From positions 46,848 to 110,847 of the forward strand of contig JBKPDO010000216.1 in assembly GCA_046727955.1 (NCBI GenBank): a stretch of 64,000 bases of DNA, in the 5' to 3' direction. The notes below the pieces were generated by a model, which saw only the letters and a program-made list of their open reading frames with translations, was not told the origin of the DNA and did not search any database. Numbering within the stretch: the stretch's first letter is position 1; every line of letters begins with the position of its first letter. The stretch is from DASVXQ01 sp046727955. GTDB taxonomy: Bacteria > Actinomycetota > CALGFH01. Below, in pieces: positions 34,537 to 43,123 of this stretch. A program made the translations under genes and the position numbers.

Positions 34537-35274
34537 ATGGAGGACTATGGCGCCGCCACCTACGGCGATCGCATCGCGGACGTCTACGACCAGTGGGAGA
34601 TTCTGCCGACCGACACCGACGAGGCGGTCGCGTTCCTGGCCGACCGCGCCGGCGGCGGCCCCGTGCTCGAGCTCGGCATCGGCACGGGGCGCATCGCGCT
34701 GCCGCTGGCCGCGCGCGGGCTCCAGGTGCAGGGGATCGACGCCTCCGAGCGGATGGTCGAGCAGCTCCGGGCCAAGCCGGGGGGCACGGGCATCCCGGTG
34801 ACGTTGGGAGACTTCGTCGACGTCGACGTGCCGGGCAGCTTCGCGCTCGTGCTGGTAGTGTTCAACACCTTCTTCGGCCTGTTGAGCCAGGACGACCAGG
34901 TGCGCTGCTTCGCCAGAGTGGCAGAGCGCCTTTCGCCCGGTGGGGCGTTCGTGCTGCAGGCGTTCGTTCCCGACCTCGACCGCTACCAGCAGGGGCAGAA
35001 CACCTCGACCCGCCTCCTCGGGGTGGACGAGGTCCACTTGGAGGCCAGCCTGCACGACCCGGTCGAGCAGCGGGTGCGGTCACAGCACGTGGTCCTGGAC
35101 GAGCGGGGGATCCGTTTCTACCCGGTGCAGATCCGCTACGCGTGGCCGTCTGAGCTCGACCTGATGGCGCGCCTCGCGGGGCTGCGGCTGGCGGAGCGCT
35201 GGTCGGGCTGGCGCGGCGAGCCCTTCACCGCGGCGAGCACCAGCCACGTCTCGGTCTACCGCAAGCCTTCGTAG
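34537..35274 (+). CDS. Class I SAM-dependent methyltransferase
   Basis: A 245-residue methyltransferase. Motif I is VLELGIGTGRIALPLAARG, followed by acidic motif II (VQGIDASERMVEQL) and FALVLVVFNTFFGLLSQDDQ as motif IV/post-I. The C-terminal half has strands typical of small-molecule methyltransferases (Methyltransf_25/11). Substrate unknown. The ATG at 34537 is preferred over a TTG at 34525; the RBS (AAGG) is weak. The preceding 58 bases contain a short A7 run after the previous gene that could be a terminator tail. Confidence 0.85.
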   Translation: MEDYGAATYGDRIADVYDQWEILPTDTDEAVAFLADRAGGGPVLELGIGTGRIALPLAARGLQVQGIDASERMVEQLRAKPGGTGIPVTLGDFVDVDVPGSFALVLVVFNTFFGLLSQDDQVRCFARVAERLSPGGAFVLQAFVPDLDRYQQGQNTSTRLLGVDEVHLEASLHDPVEQRVRSQHVVLDERGIRFYPVQIRYAWPSELDLMARLAGLRLAERWSGWRGEPFTAASTSHVSVYRKPS

Positions 35275-35288
35275 CGGGGCCTCCGGCC

Positions 35289-35756
35289 TCAGCCGGAGCG
35301 CGTGAACGACTCGGAGCGGTTCTTCGCGTTGGTGCTGCTGGGCTGCGCTCTCACCTGCTTCAAACAGCTGTGACCCGCCAGCAGCCAACAACGCGTCAGC
35401 TGGCGCTTGCCACCATCGCCTCCGGGAGGACCCGGCCGGCCAGCATCCGCAGCGTCGGCGGGCCCGATGCCGGTGGAGGCGCGGGCGGGACCGCCCGGCT
35501 CGCGCAGGGCCAGCACGCCCGCCGCCAGCTGCGCTTGGGCGCTGGCCCGGGCCGCCTGCTGGGGGGAAGTGCCGGGCGGGGCCGGGCTCGCCAGTTCCAG
35601 ATGGGCGTGGACATCGACCAGGCCCGGCACCACCCAGCCGCCGTCGAGCACGGTTCGGGCATCGGCCACCGGGTCCAAGCTGAACTTGCCGTCCACCACG
35701 AACAGGTCCCGCTCGACCCCGTCGGGCAGCAGCACGCCTCGCACATGCAGATTCAT
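35289..35756 (-). pseudogene. Truncated amidohydrolase (N-terminal part)
   Basis: From the ATG at 35756 the protein follows amidohydrolase N-termini: MNLHVRGVLLPDGVERDLFV, then GGWVVPGLVDVHAHLE, where VDVHAHLE holds the HxH metal ligands. Around residue 90 (LALREPGGPARASTGIGP) family-like sequence ends and the remainder is low-complexity out-of-frame translation. A +1 shift gives TLRMLAGRVLPEAMVA before a stop at 35396. The rest of the barrel (about 250 residues) is missing, so it is a remnant of an imidazolonepropionase/dihydroorotase-like enzyme. Confidence 0.65.
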
Positions 35757-35997
35757 GTGGGGATGGTATGGCGATGGAGCAGCGTCAGAACAGCCACAAC
35801 CCAGTTGCAGTCCCGATTGGTGCACCGCCGGCCGCCCTACCCGGGTCGAGGCGAGTGGCAGCAAGGGCTTCACGAGCTGCCACAGCTCGCCTCGGTCACC
35901 TGACCTTCGACGAACAGATGCAGCACGCGCCGCCTGCGGTCCGGCCCTGATGGGCGTCGGAGGGGCCGGCTACGCTCCCGCACGTCCAGCCGAGGGC

Positions 35998-37251
35998 TCA
36001 CCCGCCGGCTCCGGAGCGGGCTTCGACCTCTTCGAGATGGCGGACGGTACGGACGATCTGGCCGGGGCCCACCCGCGGGACGCCACCGTAGCGGCCGGCG
36101 CGGTAACCGCGCTCCAGGTTCTCGTCCTTGCGTGGATGGGCATCGGTGAGCGGGTACAGCTCGGTCGCGCCGTCGGCACGCCTCTCAGTCAGCCAGATCT
36201 GCTCACGGCCGAGCGGCCGGTCGCCGGTGGCGGTTCCCAGCGGCGTGGTGTCGTGCGATGTGAAGATGAGCTGGGCATTCTTCGGGTTGGCGGGGTCCTG
36301 GAAGAGGCGGATGAACTCGGTGACCAGCAAGGGATGCAGGCTCGCGTCCAGCTCGTCGACGAGCAGCACCGCCCCTTCCTTGAGAGCGAGCAGCAGCGGG
36401 CCGAGCAGCGCGAACCAGTTGCGCGTGCCGAAGGACTCGTCATCGAAGTCGAACGCCGTGCGTCGGCGTCCGTTCGTTCGGACCAGCCGGACCCGTGGCG
36501 GGTCGGGATCCCGCCTGACGACCTCGATCTCGTCGATGCCAAGGTCGGCGACGCGGAGCAGCTCCAGTATCCGCATACGGTCCTCGGTGAGCAGCCGCCG
36601 GCTGGTGAAGCGCTCCCGCTCGGCCCGGTCGTTCTCCGGAGTGACCAGCCAGAGATTGCCGTGGAACCAGCGGTGCAACACCGAGAGCTGCGGGTGATTG
36701 TTGGCTGCGGCGGTCGAGAGGAACAGCGCATCAGGCCGGGTCAGTCTGGCCAGCGTGGCCCGCTCACCCTTGAGGTGATCACCAGGGAACCGGAACGGCT
36801 CGGCGGCGCTGGCGTCGCGGTCGAACCACACCTGCCGCCGGCCGCGTGGGTAGACGTGCAGCCATTCGCCCTCGACCTCGGTGTCGCTCAGCTCGAAGCC
36901 GTAGACCCAGCGGGTCTTGTCGATCACGAGATCGACCTCGAAGGACGACGGCGTCTTCGCCGCCTTCGGGTCCAGCGCGAACGGCCTGCGGGGCACCCCG
37001 TCGACGCGCGTCCATTCGGCATGCGAGTCGAGCACCGCCGCACGCACCAGCCGCAGCGCGCCCAGCACGTTCGACTTGCCCGACGCGTTCGCGCCGTAGA
37101 TACCGACCACCGGCAGCGCACGCACCGGCCGACCCTCCATGACGACGCCAGTCGGCCGCGTAGGGCTGTCCTCCAAGCCATCGGAGACCAAGGAAAGCGT
37201 TTGCTCGTCACGCAGCGAGAGCACGTTCGCGGCGGTGAACCCGAGCAGCAC
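35998..37251 (-). CDS. AAA family ATPase (AbiLii/RloA-like, possible defence gene)
   Basis: A 417-residue ABC-type AAA ATPase. The N-terminus MLLGFTAANVLSLRDEQTLS (FxxxNxxSxxDxxxLS) and Walker A GIYGANASGKSNVLGAL are typical of the AAA_15/21 group with AbiLii, RloA and OLD-like ATPases. The inserted arm (about 95-290) is followed by Walker B GAVLLVDELDASLHPLL and the H-loop IFTSHDTTPL. In many genomes the gene is paired with an RloB-like nuclease gene; here the neighbours are an amidohydrolase remnant and hemH, so it is orphan. Role in phage defence or DNA repair is inferred only from the family. Confidence 0.85.
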   Translation of the reverse strand: MLLGFTAANVLSLRDEQTLSLVSDGLEDSPTRPTGVVMEGRPVRALPVVGIYGANASGKSNVLGALRLVRAAVLDSHAEWTRVDGVPRRPFALDPKAAKTPSSFEVDLVIDKTRWVYGFELSDTEVEGEWLHVYPRGRRQVWFDRDASAAEPFRFPGDHLKGERATLARLTRPDALFLSTAAANNHPQLSVLHRWFHGNLWLVTPENDRAERERFTSRRLLTEDRMRILELLRVADLGIDEIEVVRRDPDPPRVRLVRTNGRRRTAFDFDDESFGTRNWFALLGPLLLALKEGAVLLVDELDASLHPLLVTEFIRLFQDPANPKNAQLIFTSHDTTPLGTATGDRPLGREQIWLTERRADGATELYPLTDAHPRKDENLERGYRAGRYGGVPRVGPGQIVRTVRHLEEVEARSGAGG

Positions 37252-37357
37252 AGGGCCTCCTCGCAGTCGGCCAGCCTCTCAAGTAAGGTTACACGCAGGA
37301 AATCCTCATGCAAGGCGAGTTTAGAGGCCGACAACCGTCTCGGCCAGGGGAGACCGC

Positions 37358-38344
37358 TCACTCCAGGCTGTCGCGGTGGACGACGGCGGCGAGGGCGCGG
37401 ATAATGGCTGGCTGGGTGTTGGGCAGCTCGATCCGGTGGAAGGCGATGCCGACCTCGTCGGCCTCTTGCCTGGCGGCCACGTCGAGGTCGTAGAGGATCT
37501 CGAGGTGGTCGGCGAGGAACTGCACCGGCACGACCAGCACCGCCCGGTGGCCCCGCCGAACCAGGTCGGGGAACAGCTCCTTGAGGTCAGGCCGGAGCCA
37601 CTCGCCCGGCGAGTGGCCGGCGCTCTGGTACGCGAACTGCCACTGCTCCGCGTCGAGGCGGATCCGCTTGGCGACCGCCTCGGCCGTCTCCACCAGCTGG
37701 TCGACGTAGCCGGGCTCGCGGTCGACCACCGCCTTGGGCAGGCTGTGGGCGGTGAGCAGCACGGGGACGCCGCGGCCGCCGTCGGGCAGCCTGGCCAGCG
37801 CCTCCCGGGTGCGCTCGGCCAGGGCGTCGACGAACGCGGGCAGGTCGTGCCAGGCACCGGCGACGATGGCGCCGCCGCTCAGGCCGAGCCGCGCGGCCGC
37901 GGCCTCGAGCGCATGTTTGTAGCGGCCCATGATGATCGAGGAGTACTGCGGCGACAGCACGATGCCGAGCACCCGCTCGGCCCCTGCAGCGGCCAGCCGC
38001 TCGACCGCCCGGTCGATGCGCGGCTCGGAGTGGAGCATGCCCACCTCGACCAGGTAGTGCCCCGGCCCGTCCTCGGCGTCGAGCAGCTCCTGCAGGGCTG
38101 ACCCCTGGGCGGTCGTGATGCGGATCAGCGGCGACCAGCCCACCACCTCGTAGCGGCGCAGGAACTCCGCGAGCAGCTCCTCGTCCGGCTCCCTGCCGCC
38201 GCGCACGCTGCGCAGGTAGGCGGGCAGCTCCCGCGAGTTCGAGGGAGAGCCGTAGGTCATCAGCAGCACGCCGGTGAGGCGCCCGCCAGTGGGGCGCACG
38301 CCGGTGGGGCGCACGCCGGCCAGCTGCCGGGATGCCGCGATCAC
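37358..38344 (-). CDS. hemH: Ferrochelatase (coproporphyrin/protoporphyrin ferrochelatase)
   Basis: A 328-residue enzyme inserting Fe2+ into the porphyrin ring in haem synthesis. Seen: GVLLMTYGSPSN at the N-terminus, YEVVGWSPLIRITTAQ, VLLTAHSLP (metal/proton-relay His) and WQFAYQSAGHSPGEWLRPD. Actinobacteria normally use the coproporphyrin-dependent branch, so CpfC is the likely name. The GTG at 38344 overlaps the hemE stop by four bases (GTGA). The first 25 residues include a small GVRPT repeat coded by 15-bp units (about 38285-38315) not found in homologues I know. Confidence 0.92.
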   Translation of the reverse strand: MIAASRQLAGVRPTGVRPTGGRLTGVLLMTYGSPSNSRELPAYLRSVRGGREPDEELLAEFLRRYEVVGWSPLIRITTAQGSALQELLDAEDGPGHYLVEVGMLHSEPRIDRAVERLAAAGAERVLGIVLSPQYSSIIMGRYKHALEAAAARLGLSGGAIVAGAWHDLPAFVDALAERTREALARLPDGGRGVPVLLTAHSLPKAVVDREPGYVDQLVETAEAVAKRIRLDAEQWQFAYQSAGHSPGEWLRPDLKELFPDLVRRGHRAVLVVPVQFLADHLEILYDLDVAARQEADEVGIAFHRIELPNTQPAIIRALAAVVHRDSLE

Positions 38345-39426
38345 GCTGGCACCTCCGCCCTCTCCCGGGTCCGCTCGTGGACGAAGTCGACCAGGCGGCG
38401 CAGGTGGTCGGAAGGGCTCTCGGGCAGGACCCCGTGGCCCAGGTTGAAAACGTGGCCGGGGCGGCCGCCCGCCGCGCTGAGGACCTGCGCCGCCTCTCGC
38501 TCGACCACCTCCATCGGCGCCAGCAGCGCCGCCGGGTCGAGGTTGCCCTGGATGCCCTTGCCGTGGCCGATGCGCCGCCAGGCCTCGTCCAGTGACACCC
38601 GCCAATCGACGCTGACCAGATCGCTGCCGGCGGCGGCCATCTGCTCGAGCAGGCCCACCGTGCCGGTGCCGAAGTGGATTGTGGGCACGCCGCTGTCCGC
38701 CAGCTCGCCGAAGATCCGCGAGCTGTGGCGCCGGACGTAGCGCTCGTACGCATCCCGTCCCAGGTCCCCCATCCAGGAGTCGAATAGCTGCACCACCTGG
38801 ACGCCGGCGGCGATCTGGGCGCGCAGGTAGCGCACGGTCACCTCGGTGAGGATCTCCATGAGGCGCCCCCACAGGGCCGGCTGGCCGTACATCAGGCCCT
38901 TGGCCCTTGCGTGGTCGCGGGAGGGCCGGCCCTCGACCAGGTAGGAGGCCACCGTGTAGGGGGCGCCGGCGAAGCCGATCAGCGCGGCCCGGTCGCCGAG
39001 CTCGTGGCGGAGCAGCCGGATCGTCTCGAACAGCTCCGGGGTGGCCTCCTCGGCCTCGACCACGCGCAGGGCGTCGACCGCCGCCTCGTCGCGCACAGGC
39101 TCGTGGACGATCGGGCCGACGCCTGGGTCGATCGAGAAGGGCACCCCCATCCCGTACAGCGGCAGCATGATGTCGGCGTACAGGACGGCGCCGTCGACGC
39201 CGAGCACGTCCACCGGCATCCTGGTGACCTGGGCGCAAAGCTCGGGGGTGCGCGTCAGGGTCAGGATGTCGTACCGCTCGCGCAGCTTGCGGTAATCGGC
39301 CAGGCAGCGCCCGGCCTGGCGCATGAACCAGACCGGGGTGCTATCCACCGGCTGGCGCTGGCACGCCGCCAGCATTCGCTCGGCGCCGCTCATCGGCGGC
39401 TGCTTGCTCACTCGACGGTGCCCCAC
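38341..39426 (-). CDS. hemE: Uroporphyrinogen decarboxylase
   Basis: A 361-residue enzyme of the URO-D family, converting uroporphyrinogen III to coproporphyrinogen III. Diagnostic stretches: PVWFMRQAGRCLADYRKLR (substrate-binding Arg), GAVLYADIMLP (catalytic Asp), GFAGAPYTVASYLVEG, FDSWMGDLGRDAYERYVRR and FNLGHGVLPESP. It forms a translationally coupled pair with hemH. The start may be the GTG at 39426 or the GTG at 39411 (SKQPPMSGAERML); a GGGAG lies between and does not settle it. Confidence 0.93.
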   Translation of the reverse strand: MGHRRVSKQPPMSGAERMLAACQRQPVDSTPVWFMRQAGRCLADYRKLRERYDILTLTRTPELCAQVTRMPVDVLGVDGAVLYADIMLPLYGMGVPFSIDPGVGPIVHEPVRDEAAVDALRVVEAEEATPELFETIRLLRHELGDRAALIGFAGAPYTVASYLVEGRPSRDHARAKGLMYGQPALWGRLMEILTEVTVRYLRAQIAAGVQVVQLFDSWMGDLGRDAYERYVRRHSSRIFGELADSGVPTIHFGTGTVGLLEQMAAAGSDLVSVDWRVSLDEAWRRIGHGKGIQGNLDPAALLAPMEVVEREAAQVLSAAGGRPGHVFNLGHGVLPESPSDHLRRLVDFVHERTRERAEVPA

Positions 39427-39553
39427 TCCCTCTTCGTCTCCTCAGGCGCGTCAAGGGTAGCAACTGCTTCTCGGTTGGTGAGCGGTCCGAACAAGAGTCC
39501 AGGATGTTGGCATGGGATCAGAAGCCAGACGCCTAGTTCGAGGAGGTGGTCCT

Positions 39554-39997
39554 GTGAAGGCGGAGCGAGGGTTCCCGGAGCTTCGGCAGGTGGTCTTGGA
39601 CAGCACCGATGCGCGGGTGCTGGCAGAGTTCTACCGTCGACTGCTGGGTTTGCGGTACCGGCCTGGGGATGAGCCGCCAGCTACCGGCGAGCCGGACACC
39701 ATGGGTCAGGACTGGTTGGTGCTGCAGGACGCCGGCGGAAGTGCCCAGGTGGCGTTTCAACAGGTGGCTGCGCTGCCGAAGGCGACGTGGCCGGAGGGTC
39801 CGGTCCCACAGCAATTGCATCTGGACCTGGCGGTGCCGACGACAGCGGAGCTCGACGTCCAGCACGAGCGGGCCTTGGCCCTCGGCGCCCGGCTGCTCGA
39901 CGACCGCTCCGACGATCCCGAGGAGCTGCTACGTGTCTACGCCGACCCAGCCGGACATCCGTTCTGTATCTTCGTGGTCAACTCGGCCGCGGTCTGA
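39554..39997 (+). CDS. VOC/glyoxalase-fold protein
   Basis: A 147-residue vicinal-oxygen-chelate protein; the GTG at 39554 is chosen because GAGGAGGTGG sits at proper distance. Two beta-alpha-beta-beta-beta modules: LRQVVLDSTDARVLAEFYRR then LGLRYRPGD, and LHLDLAVPTTAELDVQHERA followed by VYADPAGHPFCIF. The pattern matches the actinobacterial glyoxalase-like group (Glyoxalase_6) of unknown substrate. The longer open frame to 39512 lacks an RBS. No operon partner. Confidence 0.85.
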   Translation: MKAERGFPELRQVVLDSTDARVLAEFYRRLLGLRYRPGDEPPATGEPDTMGQDWLVLQDAGGSAQVAFQQVAALPKATWPEGPVPQQLHLDLAVPTTAELDVQHERALALGARLLDDRSDDPEELLRVYADPAGHPFCIFVVNSAAV

Positions 39998-40226
39998 GCC
40001 GCCACGGACGGGGAGATGGACCTGGTCCGAGGGTAGGGTCCGCACCCAACGACCCCACCCCCGGACCAAGCTATCAGGCCATCGTGACCACCAGCCGCCA
40101 GCTCGTGCCGGCTCACTGTTCCGGGATGGTATGCCTGATCACCAGCGTGGAGCGAGCGCGAGAGCTGACCGTGGTGGTGGAGCGCTTGCCCGCACGCTTG
40201 CCCGCATGGGTCGCGGCCTCGTCCGC
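39998..40226. other. Intergenic stretch, nothing recognised
   Basis: Between the VOC gene and the MITE-like element. No gene, repeat or structure that I can support. Confidence 0.4.
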
Positions 40227-40353
40227 CCAGAGCGCCGGTCAAGTAGGCGGCGCAGCATGCAGCGCCGGACCATACGTGCAGCTCCTGGCCCTGCGCGCCG
40301 ACCCCGGTGGCCACCCAATCACCTCCAAACCGGCTATTTGACCGGTGCTCTGG
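40227..40353 (+). mobile_element. MITE-like element, copy 1 (127 bp, 24-bp terminal inverted repeats)
   Basis: Ends pair as 24-bp terminal inverted repeats starting CCAGAGCGCCGGTCAAGTAG (left) with three mismatches on the right. Its interior matches the reverse complement of the copy at 46036-46162 at roughly nine of ten positions and both are exactly 127 bp. No open frame of its own, so it would need a transposase supplied from elsewhere. It lies in the 553-bp space before glyA. A 14-codon open frame with AAGGAG (40457-40501) and a TAGGAT hexamer follow it and could belong to the glyA leader. Confidence 0.8.
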
Positions 40354-40550
40354 CTGTTGCCGACCATTCTGACGCGGGATATTCCCCGGCTCGCTACGGT
40401 GGTAGGCGGGTATCGACTCTCGGAGCGCTGCTCCACGCGAAAGGAGCCGTGGATACATGACCTGCACTCTTCGCACGCCAGGGTGCCCGTCCCTGGACTA
40501 GGATGCTCGGCGTCGACTGGGACGAACAAACGAAGGGCGCGTGACCACTG

Positions 40551-42056
40551 ATGACCTCTGGACCGCATGAATCCCGTGGACCGCATGAATCCCGCCTCGC
40601 CTCCTACCTGGCCAGTCTCGGGGTCGAGGCTCCGCTGGACCGGCTCAGCGTGGAGACGGTGGCCTATGCCGCCGCGCTGGACGTGGTCGGCCGCGTGGCC
40701 CCCGAGGTGACCGGATCGATCGAGGCGGAGCTGGCCGACCAGCGCTCCAACCTGAAGCTCATCGCCAGCGAGAACTATGCCTCGCCGGCCGTCCTGCTGG
40801 CGATGGGGAACTGGCTCAGCGACAAGTACGCGGAGGGCGCGCCAGGCCACCGCTTCTACGCCGGCTGCGAGAACGTCGACGCGGTTGAGAGCCGTGGGGT
40901 CGAGCTGGCCAAGGGATTGTTCGGCAGCGACCACGCCTACATGCAGCCGCACAGCGGCATCGACGCCAACCTGGTGGCGTTCTGGTCGGTCCTGACCGAC
41001 CGGGTGGAGGCGCCGGCGCTCCAGCGTCTTGGCGCCAAGGACCTGCTCTCCCTGCCCGAGGACGAGTGGGAGCGGCTGCGGCGGGAGTACGGCAACCAGC
41101 GCATGCTCGGCATGGCCCTGGACGCCGGCGGGCACCTCACCCATGGCTTCCGCCCCAACGTCTCAGGCAAGCTGTTCGAGCTGTCGCACTACTCGGTCGA
41201 CCCCGAGACCAGCATGATCGACTACGACCTGGTGCGGGAGCGCGCGCTCGAGGTCCGGCCGCTGCTGCTGCTGGCGGGCTACAGCTCCTATCCGCGCAGG
41301 ATCAACTTCCGCATCTTCCGCGAGATCGCCGACGAGGTCGGCGCGACCTTCATGGTCGACATGGCGCACTTCGCCGGTCTGGTCGCCGGCAAGGTCTTCA
41401 CCGGCGACTTCGACCCCGTCCCGTATGCCAACATCGTCACCACCACGACCCACAAGACACTGCGCGGCCCGCGCGGTGGCATGGTGCTGTGCGAGGCGCG
41501 GCTGGCGCCGATCGTGGACCGTGGCTGCCCGCTGGTGCTCGGCGGGCCGCTGCCACACGTCATGGCGGCCAAGGCGGTGGCGCTCGACGAGGCGTCCCGG
41601 CCGGAGTTCGCGGGCTACGCTCGCCGGGTGGTCGACAACGCGGCCACGCTCGCCGAGGCGTTCCAGGAGGAGGGCGGCACGATTGTCACCGGCGGCACCG
41701 ACAACCACCTGGCGCTGATCGACGTGCGGCCGTTCGGGCTCACCGGGCGGCAGGCGGAGTCCGCCCTGCGCGAGGCGGGAGTCACCGCCAACCGCAATGT
41801 GATCCCCTACGATTCGAATGGCTCCTGGTACACCAGCGGGGTCAGGGTGGGGACGCCGGCCACCACCACGCTCGGCATGGGCGCGGAAGAGATGCGCGAA
41901 ATCGCCTCGATCATGTACGGCGTGCTCACCGCCACCGAGGCCGATCCCGCCTCCAAGGCCCGCTTCCAGCTCCCCGAGCAGGTCCGCGACGGCGCCCGCA
42001 AGCGCGTCCAGGATTTGCTTGCCGCGTATCCGCTGTATCCGCAGATCGCGCTCTGA
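40551..42056 (+). CDS. glyA: Serine hydroxymethyltransferase (long form)
   Basis: A 501-residue PLP enzyme interconverting serine and glycine with transfer of the C1 unit to tetrahydrofolate. Motifs: LIASENYASPAVLLAMGN, DKYAEGAPGHRFYAGCENVD, FMVDMAHFAGLVAG and TTTHKTLRGPRGGMV (PLP lysine in HKT). It is about 75 residues longer than E. coli GlyA: an N-terminal extension and an insert near residue 150 (LQRLGAKDLLSLPEDEWERL), as in long-form enzymes of some Actinobacteria. The first 20 codons hold a duplicated GPHESR segment. The best RBS (GAAGGG, 40532) fits an out-of-frame GTG at 40541 better than the ATG. Functionally it links to gcvP further on. Confidence 0.92.
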   Translation: MTSGPHESRGPHESRLASYLASLGVEAPLDRLSVETVAYAAALDVVGRVAPEVTGSIEAELADQRSNLKLIASENYASPAVLLAMGNWLSDKYAEGAPGHRFYAGCENVDAVESRGVELAKGLFGSDHAYMQPHSGIDANLVAFWSVLTDRVEAPALQRLGAKDLLSLPEDEWERLRREYGNQRMLGMALDAGGHLTHGFRPNVSGKLFELSHYSVDPETSMIDYDLVRERALEVRPLLLLAGYSSYPRRINFRIFREIADEVGATFMVDMAHFAGLVAGKVFTGDFDPVPYANIVTTTTHKTLRGPRGGMVLCEARLAPIVDRGCPLVLGGPLPHVMAAKAVALDEASRPEFAGYARRVVDNAATLAEAFQEEGGTIVTGGTDNHLALIDVRPFGLTGRQAESALREAGVTANRNVIPYDSNGSWYTSGVRVGTPATTTLGMGAEEMREIASIMYGVLTATEADPASKARFQLPEQVRDGARKRVQDLLAAYPLYPQIAL

Positions 42057-42087
42057 ACGAGTATCGCGTACCACCCACAGGGCCGAT

Positions 42088-42275
42088 CCATGTGGGGGGA
42101 GCTCGCTCCCCCCACGGCGCTCCGCGCAAGCCGATCCATGTGGGGGAGCTCGCTCCCCCCACGGCCCCCCAAGAGCGCCTGTGCCATGGGAACCGTGAGG
42201 AGGCGGCTTGCCGGGGCGAGCTCACCGCTAACTGGCCACGGCCCCCAAGAGCGCCTGTGCCATGGTCGCTGTGGG
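42088..42275. repeat. Cluster of dispersed GC-rich palindromic repeats (copies 2-4)
   Basis: A perfect hairpin GTGGGGGGAG-CTCG-CTCCCCCCAC at 42092-42115, a second copy at 42139-42161 with one bulge, each inside GATCCATG...CACGG, and a third copy of only the right-hand part (CGGCCCCCAAGAGCGCC, then TGTGCCATGG) at 42236-42275. They fill the gap between convergent glyA and the marR gene and may act as bidirectional terminator. Confidence 0.85.
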
Positions 42276-42291
42276 AGGTCAGCTACTCCAG

Positions 42292-42774
42292 CTACTCCAG
42301 GCCGGCGCAGGCCTTGGCGAGCAGGTCGTTCAGGGTCTGGAGCTGCTCAGCGTCGAGGCGCTCGACCAGCGCCTCGGGCGGGCGCCGCGCGATCTCGAGG
42401 AGCTTGCCGCGCAGTTCCCGGCCCTGCGGGGTGAGGGCGACGAGCTTGACCCTGCGGTCGGTCGCGTCCGGCTGCCTGACCACCAGGCCGCGCGCCTCGA
42501 GCCGGTCGACCATGCCGGTGACGTTGGAGCTGTGGCACTGGAGCACCTCGGCCAGGTTGCCGATCGGCACGCCCTCGTCCGTATCCAGCCGGGCCAGCAG
42601 CCAGAGCTGCTGCGTGGTCAGGTCGTAGGGACGCAGGTACGGGCCGCTCTCACGCAACCGCTCCTTGTTCAGCCGGATGACGGACGACATGACCTCGGCA
42701 GCGAGCTGCTGCTTGGTCTTCCGCGGGTGCAACGGTCTCACCTCAAGGTTTTTCTGCGTGCGCGTTGACATCAC
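42292..42774 (-). CDS. MarR-family transcriptional regulator
   Basis: A 160-residue winged-helix regulator. The central part reads LTTQQLWLLARLDTDEGVPI, then GNLAEVLQCHSSNVTGMVDR and LEARGLVVRQPDATDRRVKL, the standard MarR recognition helix and wing (DxRxxxV). N- and C-terminal helices for dimerisation are complete. The first two codons are both Met, the second equally plausible. A small open frame with a good RBS is divergent (42926), and the 150-bp AT-richer space between (TATCAT and TATGAT hexamers on opposite strands) is a likely self-regulated promoter region. Confidence 0.9.
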   Translation of the reverse strand: MMSTRTQKNLEVRPLHPRKTKQQLAAEVMSSVIRLNKERLRESGPYLRPYDLTTQQLWLLARLDTDEGVPIGNLAEVLQCHSSNVTGMVDRLEARGLVVRQPDATDRRVKLVALTPQGRELRGKLLEIARRPPEALVERLDAEQLQTLNDLLAKACAGLE

Positions 42775-42925
42775 GAGCGCACGAACACGTCAATGATAGC
42801 TCGATCGGTGATCTCTGAACAACTTAGTGGTAGAAAGTTGAGACATCAGATATCCGTCGCTATGATGATTGACGTGAGATGCCATCAGGGATCTCCACCG
42901 ACATCTCGAGGGAGGTGGTCGCGCC

Positions 42926-43102
42926 ATGGTGCTCCTGCACTATCTCGTCGTCCCCGGACTCGGGGACGGGATCGTTCCCCGGCCAGAGGCGACCGCCGAC
43001 CGCGCCGGCGAGGCATTCCCGCCGGATCGCGGCGACGTCACGACCCTGACCGCCCCGACCGACACCGAGCCGCCAGTCGCCGACTCACGGCCCGCCGCGT
43101 AA
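42926..43102 (+). CDS. Short hypothetical protein divergent from marR
   Basis: 58 codons from an ATG with GGAGGTGG at suitable distance: MVLLHYLVVPGLGDGIVPRP and a Thr/Pro/Asp-rich remainder. A TATGAT hexamer lies about 65 bases upstream. No family is recognised and the composition is biased, so it may be a spurious frame; the RBS and the divergent position to a MarR gene are the reasons to list it. Confidence 0.35.
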   Translation: MVLLHYLVVPGLGDGIVPRPEATADRAGEAFPPDRGDVTTLTAPTDTEPPVADSRPAA

Positions 43103-43123
43103 CGCCACCGCCGCTGAGGCGGC

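Noticed and set aside
37358..39238. One 626-codon frame spanning hemE and hemH as a fusion
   Set aside because: Its first half is hemE in the wrong frame; the real hemE and hemH overlap by GTGA and are separate.
40239..41144. 301-codon minus-strand frame over the MITE and glyA start
   Set aside because: Antisense of glyA with no coding character; most of the translation is His/Val/Gln repeats typical of shadows.
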